Positions 35,323 through 45,603 of a stretch of 64,000 nt of DNA are shown piece after piece. The stretch is from Nostoc sp. NIES-4103. GTDB lineage: Bacteria > Cyanobacteriota > Cyanobacteriia > Cyanobacteriales > Nostocaceae. A program made the position numbers and the translations under genes. The notes below the pieces were generated by a model, which searched no databases, was not told the DNA's origin, and saw only the letters and a list, made by a program, of their open reading frames with translations. The stretch covers positions 3,677,044-3,741,043 of the forward strand of contig NZ_AP018288.1 of the NCBI RefSeq assembly GCF_002368335.1, written 5' to 3'. How positions within the stretch are numbered: the stretch's first letter is position 1; each line of letters opens with the position of its first letter.

Positions 35323-38300
35323 ATGGGTAAAAGCTTTTTCGAGTTACCAGTTGAATTTTCCACTTTGGTTGAACTGCTTCAGTGGAGAGCAAACAAGCAA
35401 CCCCAACAGCAAGCATACACTTTTCTTGTAGATGGGGAAGTGGAAAGTTCTTATTTAACTTACAAGGAATTAGATAGACAAGCTCGACTCATTGCTACCT
35501 TGCTTCAAAGTTGTGCAACGACAGGACAAAGAGCATTATTGCTCTATCCATCAGGTTTAGAATTTATCGCTGCTTTTTTTGGATGCCTTTATGCTGGAGT
35601 CATAGCGGTTCCTGCTTATCCGCCACGCTCAAACCGTTCTATACCCAGATTACAAGCTATTGTTACAGATGCACAGGCAACTATTGTATTAACAACTATA
35701 AGTATTTTAACTGAAATCAAGCGTCAGTTTAATCAAGTTCCAGAGCTAGCAACTATGCAATGGCTAGCGACTGATCAGATTGCAAGCGAGGGAAAAGATA
35801 CATGGCAACGAGCTAATGTTACCAATGATACCCTAGCATTGCTACAATATACTTCAGGTTCTACAGCTGCACCGAAGGGAGTAAAAGTAAGTCATGGCAA
35901 TCTTTTACATAATCAAAAGCTCATCCAACGAGCAATGCAGCATAGCAAAGAAACGGTTTTTGTTGGTTGGCTACCCCTGTTTCATGATATGGGATTGGTC
36001 GGGAATATGCTTCAGCCGTTGTATTTGGGGATACCGTGCATTCTCATGTCTCCTGTAGCGTTTCTGCAAAAACCTCTTCGTTGGCTACAAGCAATTTCTC
36101 GGTATCAAGCCACAACCAGCGGCGGCCCGAATTTTGCCTATGATTTATGTGTTCGCAAAATTACCCCCGAACAACGAAACAACTTAGATTTGAGTAGTTG
36201 GGAAATTGCTTTTAACGGAGCCGAACCGATTCGCCAAGAAACATTAGAACAGTTTGCTGTTACCTTCGCTGAGTGCGGATTTCGCCGCGAGGCTTTTTAT
36301 CCTTGTTATGGGATGGCGGAAACGACATTGATTGTTTCTGGTGGTAGTAAAGCGGCTCCACCAGTATTACAAACGGTGAAGTCGGCGGCGTTGGCACAAA
36401 ATCAGCTCGTTCCAGCGAGTAAAGAAGAAGCTGGAGTACGGACGTTGGTAGGTTGTGGTCATCCCTTGCCAGATTTAAAGATTGTCATTGTCAATCCTGA
36501 TACTTTAACGCTTTGTCTACCTAGTGAAGTGGGCGAAATTTGGGTGTCGGGAGCTAGCGTTACTCAGGGATATTGGTATCAAGAGGAACAAACAAAGTCT
36601 ACATTCCGAGCCTATTTGAAAGACACAAAAGAAGGACCATTTCTGCGTACAGGCGACTTAGGATGTTTGTATGAAGGGAAACTTTTCATTACCGGTCGAA
36701 AGAAGGATTTGATAATTATCCGGGGGCGTAACCATTACCCGCAAGATATAGAATGGACGGTGGCGCAAAGCCATGCAGCACTGCAAGCAGACGGTGGAGC
36801 GGCTTTTTGTGTAGATGTGAACGACCAAGAGAGGCTGGTTGTTGTTCAAGAAGTGCAGCGCAGTTATCTGCGAAATTTAGAGACTGAGGCGGTAATTGCA
36901 GCTATCCGCCAGGCGGTGGTAGAAGAACACGAACTGCAAGTGTATGCTGTGTTACTTCTCAAGCCAGGTAGTATTCCCAAAACTTCTAGCGGTAAGATTC
37001 AACGCCATGCTTGTCAAGCTGGGTTTTTGGCGAAAACTTTGCAGTCTTTTGCTAGTAGCATCTTAGAAGAGGAGCAGCAAACAGATAGTATCGGTTTGAG
37101 TCCTGAAGATATTTTGACATTAGAGCCATCACAACTAAAGTTTTATCTTCAAGAGCAAGTCGCCAGGGTTACGAAAGTATCGCTCAAGCAAGTAAATCTG
37201 AGGCAAACTTTAGGGAGTTTGGGTGTTGATTCGTTGATGGCGATTGAACTTCAGCACAGCATCGAAACTGATTTAGGTGTGGTTTTAGCGATCGCTTGTT
37301 TTTTGGGAAATGCCAATATTGAACAACTAGCAATCAAGATAATAGCGCAGTTAGAATCAAATTCGGTTAATGAGTTACCATCTCTGAATGCTGTTAGCGA
37401 GTATCCGCTTTCTCACGGACAAAAAGCGTTATATTTTCTACATCAACTAGCACCAGAAAATCCTGCTTACAATATTGCTAGGGCTGTGCGTATTCGGGGC
37501 GAATTGAATATTGGGGAGTTACAGCGAGCGTTGCAAATTTTAGTCGATCACCATCCTTGTCTGCGTAGTACTTTTATTACCAATCAAGGGCAAGTTGTAC
37601 AGCGAGTACATCAACAGTTACAAGTTTATTGGGAACAGGAAGATAGTTGCGAATGGGATGAATTAGCTTTGAGCGATCGCATCATTCAACTAGCTCATTC
37701 TCCCTTTGATTTAGAACAAGGACCTTTAATCAGAGTAAATTTATTTATTCGCTCACCTCAAGAACATATCCTTTTGCTAGCAGTTCATCATATTGTGGCA
37801 GACCTCTGGAGTTTGACTGTGCTGGTGGATGAGTTGGGAAGGTTGTATGAAGCAGAAAAAAACGGCGTACCTCTAACCCTTCCTACCTTAACCAAACAGT
37901 ATGCTGACTATGTGAGTGCTGAAGCACAAATACTCGCAAGTCCAGAAAGTAACAGACTTTGGGCTTATTGGCAACAGCAACTAGCAGGGGAATTACCTGT
38001 ATTAAATCTGCACACCGACCGTCCGCGCCCATCTATGCAAAGTTATCGAGGGGCAACTTATAATTGTAAGTTCAGTGCAGAACTCACCCAAAAGCTAAAA
38101 AATTTTAGCTGCGATCGCCAAGTCACCCTTTACATGACACTGCTTGCAGCTTTTCAAGTGCTGCTTTACCGCTACACAGGGCAAGAAGATATACTAGTAG
38201 GTTCCCCCACCAGTGGTAGAAATCGAGCTGCTTGGGCGGGAGTTGTCGGTTACTTAGTCAATCCGGTAGTTTTAAGAGCCAGTTTCGCCGGGAATCCTAG

Positions 38301-41300
38301 TTTTAAAACATTTTTGCAGCAAGTTCAGCAAACAGTATTAGATGCTTTTGCACATCAAGACTATCCCTTTTCTTTGATAGTAGAACAGTTAGTACCTGTT
38401 CGTGATTTGGGGCGATCGCCTTTATTTCAGGTGATGTTTGTTTTGCAGAAAGCCCAAATCGCACAGCAAGCAGGATTAGCAGCCTTGGCGCTGGGTGAAA
38501 CTGGAATCACCATGAATCTGGGAGATTTAGAGTTAGAATCTTGGGGACTCGAACAGCAAATAACACAGTTTGAGTTAACCTTAATGATGGCTGAAATTGA
38601 GGGAGTTTTAACAGCTTCTTGGCAATATAACTCTGACCTGTTTGATAGTGATACTATTGTCCGCATGGCGGGTCATTTTCAGACCTTACTTGCTGGGGCG
38701 ATGTCTAACCCACTGCAACCCATTGCCAATTTACCACTTTTGACAGATGCAGAACAGCATCAAATATTATCCAACCTCAACCAACCAAAATCTAAAATTG
38801 AGCGATGTCTGCATGAATTATTTACAAACCAAGTAGCACAAACACCCGATGCTGTAGCAATTACCTTTGCTGATGAACATCTAACTTATCAACAACTCAA
38901 CGCACAAGCAAATCAACTCGCGCACTATCTCCAAAGCTTGGGTGTAAAGCCAGAAGTTAAAGTTGGCTTATGCGTCGAGCGTTCTTTAGAAATGATTGTG
39001 GGTATACTTGGTATTCTCAAAGCTGGGGGTGCATACATACCGTTAGATCCGAATTATCCCCAAGAGCGTTTAGGATTCATTTTAGAAGATGCAAATATAA
39101 CGATAGTAGTAACACAGAAGCAGCTAATCAAAAAACTTCCTACTTTTAAAGGCTCCATTGTCTGCCTAGATCAAATTAAACAAGAGCAAGAACACAACCC
39201 CATCAGCGAAGTTACAGCTGATAACTTAGCTTATATCATCTATACTTCTGGTTCCACCGGTCAGCCAAAAGGCGTTTTGGTCAATCACTTCCATGTTGTG
39301 CGGTTGTTTAGTTCAACTGACGAGTGGTTTAAATTCAACAATAACGATGTGTGGACGTTGTTTCATTCTTATGCTTTTGACTTTTCTGTATGGGAAATGT
39401 GGGGGGCGTTGCTTTACGGCGGACGGTTGGTAATCGTTCCTTATTGGATTAGTCGTTCTCCTGATGCGTTTTATAATTTACTTTGCCAAGAACAGGTGAC
39501 AGTTCTTAGTCAAACTCCTTCAGCTTTTCGTCAGTTGATGCGCTTAGAACAACAAGCTTCTAAACTTGCTTTACGTCTAGTTATTTTTGGTGGGGAAGCT
39601 TTAGAAATCAAGAGTTTAAAGCCTTGGTTTGAGCGTCATGGCGATTTACCACAGTTAGTCAATATGTACGGAATTACAGAAACCACCGTACACGTCACCT
39701 ATTACCCTCTTACCAAAGCCGATATTGAACGCACCAACAGTATAATTGGTCGTCCAATTCCCGATTTAGAAGTGTATATATTAGATAAACATCGCCAACT
39801 TGTACCCGTTGGAGTACCTGGAGAAATGTATGTTGGTGGTGCTGGTGTAACGCGGGGTTATTTGAATCGTCCTGAACTAACTGCTGCAAGGTTTAGACAT
39901 TGCACCTTTGGAAATTACTCTACAAGACTTTATCAAACCGGAGACTTAGGACGTTATTTACCTAATGGCGAACTTGAGTATTTAGGACGCATTGATGAAC
40001 AAGTAAAAGTTCGCGGCTTTCGGATTGAGTTGGGAGAAATTGAGGCGGTATTGCGCCAACATCCAGCTATTGAGGAAGTTGTGGTTTTGATGCGAGAAAC
40101 TGAGTTTGTTAGTGACATTCAGCCTGATGCTGCTGTTACGGAACTGCGCCAATTCCTCAAAGGTAAACCTAGATCCGAACACTTTCGCCAATTAATCGCT
40201 TATTGTGTTTCTTCTCAAAAACCTGCACCAACGATTACTGAATTGCACCGTTGGCTAAAAAATCAGTTACCTGAATATATGATACCTGCGGCTTTTTTCA
40301 TGTTAGATAGTCTACCTTTAACGCCGAGTGGGAAAGTAGACAAACGAGCATTACCAAACCCCGATCGCATTAGACCTGAACTAGATACAGCTTACATTGC
40401 TCCGACTAACTCAGCAGAAAAAGCATTAGCTCAAATCTGGACACAGGTATTGAGGATTGAACGAGTAGGTATCTACGATAACTTTTTTGAGTTAGGAGGA
40501 GATTCTATTCGTAGTATTCAGGTGTTAGCCAAATCTCAAGAAAGAGGCTTGAATTTTTCGCTACAACAAATTTTTCAACATCAAACGATTTATGAATTGG
40601 CGCAAGAAGTCAACATTGCAGAACCGAGTTATTTATGGAAGCAGAAAACAGAAAGATTCAGTTTGATTGCTGCAAGCGATCGCCAAAAATTACCAACTGA
40701 TATAGAAGATGCTTATCCTTTAGCGAGAATCCAGGCGGGAGTTATTTTTCATTCTCAATACAGCCCTGATTCGCCAATGTATCATGATATATTCTTCTAC
40801 CAGTTGCGAGTTCGTTTTGATGTGAAATGTTTGCAGCAAGCAATTCAGCAATTAGTAAATCGTCACCCGATTTTACGGACTTCGTTTGATTTAATCAACT
40901 TTAGCGAACCATTGCAACTAGTCCATAAACAAGTGAGTGTACCGCTACAGGTAGAAGATTTATGTTTTCTATCGCCAACTCAGCAAAAACAAGCAATTGA
41001 CACTTGGATAGAAGCCGAGAAACAGCGAAATTTTGATTGGACTTGTCCACCAATGATTCGCTTTTTCGTTCATCGCCTCACTGACGAGTCTTTTTATCTC
41101 GTGTTGAGTTTCCACGACTGCATTTTAGATGGATGGAGTACTGCTTCATTACTAACTGAATTACTACATCGTTATTGGGCTTTACTTCACAACCAGACAT
41201 ATCCTCTTGATTCGTCATCGACAATTACATACCGAGATTTTATTGCACTAGAACGTTCAACATTGAAGTCAGAAGAATGTCGTAACTATTGGACGCAAAA

Positions 41301-43680
41301 ACTACAAGATTGCATCACAATGCAATTACCACATTGGGATTGTAAAAGTCCTAGCAGTGCAAATCCTAAAATTGGTGTTTTGAATGTTCTTATCTCTTCT
41401 GAATTGTCCGATAAACTCAAACAGCTGGCGAAGATAGCGCAGGTTCCTGTCAAGCACGTTTTACTAGCTGCACATATCAGAGTCATGAGTTTATTAAGTG
41501 GTGAGACAGATGTATTAACGGGTTTGGAGTCTAACGGTAGATTAGAGACTGAAGACGGAGAACAAACGCTAGGTATTCATTTGAATACTGTGCCATTGCG
41601 TTTACAACTGCATGGAGGAACATGGATAGACTTAGTACAACAAACTTTTCAAGCAGAGAGTGAATTATTACCTTATAGACGCTATCCTTACGCAGAATTG
41701 AAAAAGCTTAATCGTGGAGAACAGCTATTTGAAACTGTTTTTAATTACACTCACTTTCATATATTTCAGAATCTTCAATCATTAACAGGTTTAGAAATTG
41801 TCGGGGCGCAAGGTTTTGGTGAAACCCATTTTGCTTTAAGAGTCGAGTTTAACCGAGAGCCATTTTCGGATAATATTCAACTTGATTTAGAATGCGACCT
41901 CACCAAGATTAATCAAGTTCAACTAGAAGCTATTGGTGGTTACTATTTTGAGACATTAACAGCCATGTCTCAACAACCAAGCGAACGCTATGAGTCTCAA
42001 TGTTTGCTTCCTGTTAATGAACAGCATCAGTTATTAATAGAGTGGAATGATACAAGTAGGGAATATCCCGAAAGCTTGCTCATTCATCAATGGTTTGTAA
42101 ATCAGGCATTGCAGACACCAGATGCGACAGCGTTAGTATTTGGGGATCGGCAGTTAACTTATCAAGAACTAAACGAACGTTCTCATCAACTTGCTCACTA
42201 CTTGCAAAGTTTAGGGGTAAGCTGTGATGTACCCGTGGGACTTTATTTAGAACGTTCTATAGAAACGATCGTAGGGATATTAGGTATTCTTAAAGCTGGT
42301 GGCGCATACGTACCGCTAGATCCTGCCTATCCGCTAGAGCATATTAATTTCATACTGCAAGATGCTGGGGTGTCATTAGTCGTTAGTCAAAAGTCATTAG
42401 TTAATATCTTAGGTCAAATGACAGTTATTCGCCTGGATACAGACTGGGAATTAATAACAACAAATAACGAAAATAAGGTTATTAACTACACAGAACAAAA
42501 TAATTTGGCTTACATTATTTATACTTCTGGCTCTACGGGTAAACCGAAGGGAGTACCAGTTACTCATAAAAACTTGGTGCATTCTACCAGTGCCAGAATT
42601 GCTTATTACTCAGAACCCGTTCGCAGTTTTTTATTAATTCCTTCATTTGCCTTTGATAGTTCGGTGGCCGTGATTTTCTGGACTTTGTGTCAAGGAGGAA
42701 CCTTAGTATTAATTAACGAAGGTAGACAAAGAGATATTTGGTATTTAGGAAAAGCGATCGCACAACATCAAATTTCCCATTGGTTAAGTGTTCCTTCTTT
42801 GTATAAACTATTATTAGACCATATCCAACCTGCTGAATTAAATTCTCTACATACCGTGATTGTTGCGGGAGAAACTTGTTCGCCCGCCTTAGTCAAACAT
42901 CACCGTCAACTATTACCCCAAGCATCACTTTTCAATGAATACGGCCCGACCGAAGCAACCGTCTGGAGTAGTGTTTGCAATTGTCAAGACTATGAATCAA
43001 GCCATACAATCCCCATCGGTCGCCCCATTGCTAATACCCAAATATATTTGCTAGATAGTCACTTACAACCTGTACCAGTCGGAGTTGTCGGAGAAATATA
43101 TATTAACGGAGAAGGTGTAGTCAGTGGATATTTAAACCGTCCTGAATTAACCGCCCAAAAATTCATTCCTAACCCATTCAGCGATCAAGAAGGTGATATT
43201 CTCTACAAAACAGGAGATTTAGGGCGTTTCCTTCCTGATGGTAATATCGAATTTATTGGACGCTGCGATTATCAAGTCAAAATCAATGGATATCGTATTG
43301 AATTAGAAGAAATTGAAACACTATTAAAACAACATCCAGATGTTAAGGATGCGGTAGTTGTAGTCAGAGAAGAGTTAGGTAAAAAAGATTTAATAGCCTA
43401 TGTTGTAACATCTAATATTGCATCTGCTACCAGCCAGTTACGAAATTTCTTAAAACAAAAATTGCCAGATTACAAAATACCCAACACCTTCATTAAGTTA
43501 GATATCTTACCTTTGACTCCTAATGGTAAAGTTGACCGCCGAAATTTACCAGCACCTAATCAAAAATTCATTAACGAGATGAAAATAACTCATCTTTTGC
43601 AAAAGCTAGAACAAATTTCTGACGAAGAAGCACAACTTATACTTACTCAAAAGAAAATGTTAACTTTACAACCTGAATAA
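35323..43680 (+). CDS. FAAL-started NRPS: FAAL-ACP-C-A-PCP-C-A
   Basis: 2785 residues. Domains: fatty acyl-AMP ligase (1-585; LLQYTSGSTAAPKGVKVSH, GWLPLFHDMGLVG), ACP (about 596-676; GVDSLMAIEL), C1 (about 693-1146; HHIVADLWS), A1 (about 1163-1683; YIIYTSGSTGQPKGV), PCP (about 1693-1766; LGGDSIRS), C2 (about 1796-2230; FHDCILDGWS) and A2 (about 2253-2743). The chain ends after A2 with a helical tail (LLQKLEQISDEEAQLIL) and no PCP; the free-standing PCP gene is 16 bases downstream. Specificity positions read by eye: A1 DFWSIGMVH, close to Thr; A2 DSALIAEVW, not assigned. FAAL activates a fatty acid for the ACP, so the product should be a lipopeptide. A1 carries an insertion of some 40 residues after motif A8. 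Confidence 0.9.
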   Translation: MGKSFFELPVEFSTLVELLQWRANKQPQQQAYTFLVDGEVESSYLTYKELDRQARLIATLLQSCATTGQRALLLYPSGLEFIAAFFGCLYAGVIAVPAYPPRSNRSIPRLQAIVTDAQATIVLTTISILTEIKRQFNQVPELATMQWLATDQIASEGKDTWQRANVTNDTLALLQYTSGSTAAPKGVKVSHGNLLHNQKLIQRAMQHSKETVFVGWLPLFHDMGLVGNMLQPLYLGIPCILMSPVAFLQKPLRWLQAISRYQATTSGGPNFAYDLCVRKITPEQRNNLDLSSWEIAFNGAEPIRQETLEQFAVTFAECGFRREAFYPCYGMAETTLIVSGGSKAAPPVLQTVKSAALAQNQLVPASKEEAGVRTLVGCGHPLPDLKIVIVNPDTLTLCLPSEVGEIWVSGASVTQGYWYQEEQTKSTFRAYLKDTKEGPFLRTGDLGCLYEGKLFITGRKKDLIIIRGRNHYPQDIEWTVAQSHAALQADGGAAFCVDVNDQERLVVVQEVQRSYLRNLETEAVIAAIRQAVVEEHELQVYAVLLLKPGSIPKTSSGKIQRHACQAGFLAKTLQSFASSILEEEQQTDSIGLSPEDILTLEPSQLKFYLQEQVARVTKVSLKQVNLRQTLGSLGVDSLMAIELQHSIETDLGVVLAIACFLGNANIEQLAIKIIAQLESNSVNELPSLNAVSEYPLSHGQKALYFLHQLAPENPAYNIARAVRIRGELNIGELQRALQILVDHHPCLRSTFITNQGQVVQRVHQQLQVYWEQEDSCEWDELALSDRIIQLAHSPFDLEQGPLIRVNLFIRSPQEHILLLAVHHIVADLWSLTVLVDELGRLYEAEKNGVPLTLPTLTKQYADYVSAEAQILASPESNRLWAYWQQQLAGELPVLNLHTDRPRPSMQSYRGATYNCKFSAELTQKLKNFSCDRQVTLYMTLLAAFQVLLYRYTGQEDILVGSPTSGRNRAAWAGVVGYLVNPVVLRASFAGNPSFKTFLQQVQQTVLDAFAHQDYPFSLIVEQLVPVRDLGRSPLFQVMFVLQKAQIAQQAGLAALALGETGITMNLGDLELESWGLEQQITQFELTLMMAEIEGVLTASWQYNSDLFDSDTIVRMAGHFQTLLAGAMSNPLQPIANLPLLTDAEQHQILSNLNQPKSKIERCLHELFTNQVAQTPDAVAITFADEHLTYQQLNAQANQLAHYLQSLGVKPEVKVGLCVERSLEMIVGILGILKAGGAYIPLDPNYPQERLGFILEDANITIVVTQKQLIKKLPTFKGSIVCLDQIKQEQEHNPISEVTADNLAYIIYTSGSTGQPKGVLVNHFHVVRLFSSTDEWFKFNNNDVWTLFHSYAFDFSVWEMWGALLYGGRLVIVPYWISRSPDAFYNLLCQEQVTVLSQTPSAFRQLMRLEQQASKLALRLVIFGGEALEIKSLKPWFERHGDLPQLVNMYGITETTVHVTYYPLTKADIERTNSIIGRPIPDLEVYILDKHRQLVPVGVPGEMYVGGAGVTRGYLNRPELTAARFRHCTFGNYSTRLYQTGDLGRYLPNGELEYLGRIDEQVKVRGFRIELGEIEAVLRQHPAIEEVVVLMRETEFVSDIQPDAAVTELRQFLKGKPRSEHFRQLIAYCVSSQKPAPTITELHRWLKNQLPEYMIPAAFFMLDSLPLTPSGKVDKRALPNPDRIRPELDTAYIAPTNSAEKALAQIWTQVLRIERVGIYDNFFELGGDSIRSIQVLAKSQERGLNFSLQQIFQHQTIYELAQEVNIAEPSYLWKQKTERFSLIAASDRQKLPTDIEDAYPLARIQAGVIFHSQYSPDSPMYHDIFFYQLRVRFDVKCLQQAIQQLVNRHPILRTSFDLINFSEPLQLVHKQVSVPLQVEDLCFLSPTQQKQAIDTWIEAEKQRNFDWTCPPMIRFFVHRLTDESFYLVLSFHDCILDGWSTASLLTELLHRYWALLHNQTYPLDSSSTITYRDFIALERSTLKSEECRNYWTQKLQDCITMQLPHWDCKSPSSANPKIGVLNVLISSELSDKLKQLAKIAQVPVKHVLLAAHIRVMSLLSGETDVLTGLESNGRLETEDGEQTLGIHLNTVPLRLQLHGGTWIDLVQQTFQAESELLPYRRYPYAELKKLNRGEQLFETVFNYTHFHIFQNLQSLTGLEIVGAQGFGETHFALRVEFNREPFSDNIQLDLECDLTKINQVQLEAIGGYYFETLTAMSQQPSERYESQCLLPVNEQHQLLIEWNDTSREYPESLLIHQWFVNQALQTPDATALVFGDRQLTYQELNERSHQLAHYLQSLGVSCDVPVGLYLERSIETIVGILGILKAGGAYVPLDPAYPLEHINFILQDAGVSLVVSQKSLVNILGQMTVIRLDTDWELITTNNENKVINYTEQNNLAYIIYTSGSTGKPKGVPVTHKNLVHSTSARIAYYSEPVRSFLLIPSFAFDSSVAVIFWTLCQGGTLVLINEGRQRDIWYLGKAIAQHQISHWLSVPSLYKLLLDHIQPAELNSLHTVIVAGETCSPALVKHHRQLLPQASLFNEYGPTEATVWSSVCNCQDYESSHTIPIGRPIANTQIYLLDSHLQPVPVGVVGEIYINGEGVVSGYLNRPELTAQKFIPNPFSDQEGDILYKTGDLGRFLPDGNIEFIGRCDYQVKINGYRIELEEIETLLKQHPDVKDAVVVVREELGKKDLIAYVVTSNIASATSQLRNFLKQKLPDYKIPNTFIKLDILPLTPNGKVDRRNLPAPNQKFINEMKITHLLQKLEQISDEEAQLILTQKKMLTLQPE

Positions 43681-43696
43681 AGTAGAAAAACAAAAA

Positions 43697-44140
43697 ATGA
43701 GTGATTTTTTGGAACGTCTTGAACAACTTTCACCAGAAAAACGTGAACTATTAAATCTTTTCCTCCAAGAAGAAAACGCACAGATAGAAGAAAACTACGT
43801 AGAACCGACAACACAAGTTGAAAAAGCACTAGCAAGTATATGGAGTCAAGTTCTTGGTATTGAAAGGGTGGGTATTTATGATAACTTCTTCGAGTTGGGA
43901 GGAGATTCTATTCAAAGCATTCAAATTATTGCCAAAGCAAATCAATTAGGTTGGCAACTGACAACTAATCAACTGTTTGATTATCCAACTATTGCTGAAT
44001 TAGCAAAAATTGCGGAAACAACTTTACTTACTCTTACGAACAGTGAAGAAGTACAATCCCAAAATATAACTAACGTTACACCTTCAGATTTTCCAGAATC
44101 CCAATTAAGTCAAGCAGAATTAAACGAGCTTTTCAGTTAA
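43697..44140 (+). CDS. Free-standing peptidyl carrier protein
   Basis: 147 residues. The N-terminal helical segment FLERLEQLSPEKRELLNLFL (about 4-23) resembles the C-terminal tail of the preceding NRPS and may serve as a linker or docking element. Residues about 35-110 form one PCP with RVGYIYDNFFELGGDSIQS-like core; the Ser of GGDS carries phosphopantetheine. An acidic tail follows (SQAELNELFS). It starts 16 bases after the NRPS stop and one base before the next start, so it most likely accepts the residue activated by the upstream A2 domain in trans. It completes a module split between two polypeptides. Confidence 0.85.
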   Translation: MSDFLERLEQLSPEKRELLNLFLQEENAQIEENYVEPTTQVEKALASIWSQVLGIERVGIYDNFFELGGDSIQSIQIIAKANQLGWQLTTNQLFDYPTIAELAKIAETTLLTLTNSEEVQSQNITNVTPSDFPESQLSQAELNELFS

Positions 44141-44141
44141 C

Positions 44142-45584
44142 ATGAAACTTGAAGATGTTGAAGACATTTATACTCTTTCGCCAACCCAACAAGGGATGCT
44201 ATTTCACATCCTGGCGGAACCGAATTCAGGAATATATTTGGAGCAAATTTTATGTATATTACAAGGAAAGCTGAATTTCTCTGCTTTTGAAAAAGCTTGG
44301 CAGCAAATTGTAAAACGCCATCCCAGTTTAAGAACAGGTTTTATTTCCAAGAATTTAGATAAACCAGTTCAAGTAGTATATCGGCGTGTGAAACTGGTAA
44401 TAGAGCAGTATGATTGGCAGAACTTCTCGAATTATAAGCAGAAAGAACAATTAAATACTTTTCTAGAATTAGACCGTCAGCGTGGTTTTCAGCTTTCTGA
44501 ACCGCCTTTAATGCGACTAACTTTGATTCGTATTGATCAGGAAGTTTATCAGCTGATTTGGACTACTTACCATTTAATATTAGATGGTTGGTGTACTGAT
44601 ATTCTGCTGAAAGAATTTTTTGCTCTTTACGAAGCATTTTGTCGAGATGATAGCCTGCAATTGCAACCATGTCGTCCCTATCGAGATTATATAGCTTGGC
44701 TGAAAAAGCAGGATTTATCAGCAACAGAAGCATTTTGGCGACAAAAACTTACGGGATTCAAAAAGCCAACTTATTTGGCAATTAACCGCAGTTTTAACTA
44801 TGGTGAAAAAGACAACTATGCTCAACAGCAAATTCAACTATCTGCAAATATTACAACAGCACTTAAATCCTTTGCCAAACACCACCATCTAACTTTAAAT
44901 ACTCTATTTATCGGGGCTTGGGCTTTGTTACTCAGCCACTATAGCAAGGAAAAAGATATAGTATTTGGTACTGTTGTATCTGGTCGTCCTGTAACTTTAC
45001 CAGGAATTGAATCAATAGTAGGTCTTTTCGTCAACACTTTACCAACACGAGTGCAAATATCTCCTCAAGATTCACTCGTACCTTGGTTAAAAACACTCCA
45101 GTCTCAATATAACCAACTACGCCAGTATGAACATACACCTTTGATAAATATTCAAAGCTGGAGTGAACTTTCTGGGGGATTACCATTATTTGAAAGTTTG
45201 TTAGCATGTCAAAACTCCTTAGTAAACTTCTCTCGAATACAAACAACCAGTTTAAAAGTAGATAATATTCATTTTAATTCTCGTTCCAACTACCCTTTAA
45301 CACTTGTCATGTTACTGGGTTCAGAGTTAACGCTAGTTGCTCAATATAATTTGAGCCGTTTTCAGACCACAGCAATAACAAGAATGCTAGGACACTTTGA
45401 AGCAGTATTTAATAGTATGGTTGCAGAACCATATCTTCAACTGAATGCTCTTACTAACTTGCTTAATGAGCTTGAGAAAAAAGAAAAAGCGTCTGATTTT
45501 AAAAAATTAAAGAATTTTACTGCCAACAAATTGAAAATTATTCAGCCAAAGGCTATTGAATTATCTAACACCAAAGACTATTAA
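44142..45584 (+). CDS. Free-standing NRPS condensation domain
   Basis: 480 residues, a lone C domain. It begins EDIYTLSPTQQGMLFHILAE; the His motif reads YHLILDGW, keeping the catalytic second His and the Asp-Gly; VVSGRPVTLPGIESIVGLFVN is the later core motif. A lysine-rich C-terminal tail of about 40 residues follows. It starts one base after the carrier-protein stop, so it is translationally coupled and probably works with that carrier. It may join the split module to the next carrier, or transfer the chain to an amine or hydroxyl acceptor. No A or PCP domain follows in this protein. Confidence 0.85.
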   Translation: MKLEDVEDIYTLSPTQQGMLFHILAEPNSGIYLEQILCILQGKLNFSAFEKAWQQIVKRHPSLRTGFISKNLDKPVQVVYRRVKLVIEQYDWQNFSNYKQKEQLNTFLELDRQRGFQLSEPPLMRLTLIRIDQEVYQLIWTTYHLILDGWCTDILLKEFFALYEAFCRDDSLQLQPCRPYRDYIAWLKKQDLSATEAFWRQKLTGFKKPTYLAINRSFNYGEKDNYAQQQIQLSANITTALKSFAKHHHLTLNTLFIGAWALLLSHYSKEKDIVFGTVVSGRPVTLPGIESIVGLFVNTLPTRVQISPQDSLVPWLKTLQSQYNQLRQYEHTPLINIQSWSELSGGLPLFESLLACQNSLVNFSRIQTTSLKVDNIHFNSRSNYPLTLVMLLGSELTLVAQYNLSRFQTTAITRMLGHFEAVFNSMVAEPYLQLNALTNLLNELEKKEKASDFKKLKNFTANKLKIIQPKAIELSNTKDY

Positions 45585-45603
45585 AAACTAAGAGGACATT
45601 TCT

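Noticed and set aside
37660..37680. GCGATCGC octamers throughout the window as possible regulatory sites
   Set aside because: HIP1 is a genome-wide cyanobacterial feature occurring inside and between genes alike; no local meaning.
43680..43697. Frameshift or nonsense mutation separating A and PCP domains
   Set aside because: The NRPS ends with a structured tail and the carrier starts with its own ATG and helical leader, so a natural split is more likely than damage.
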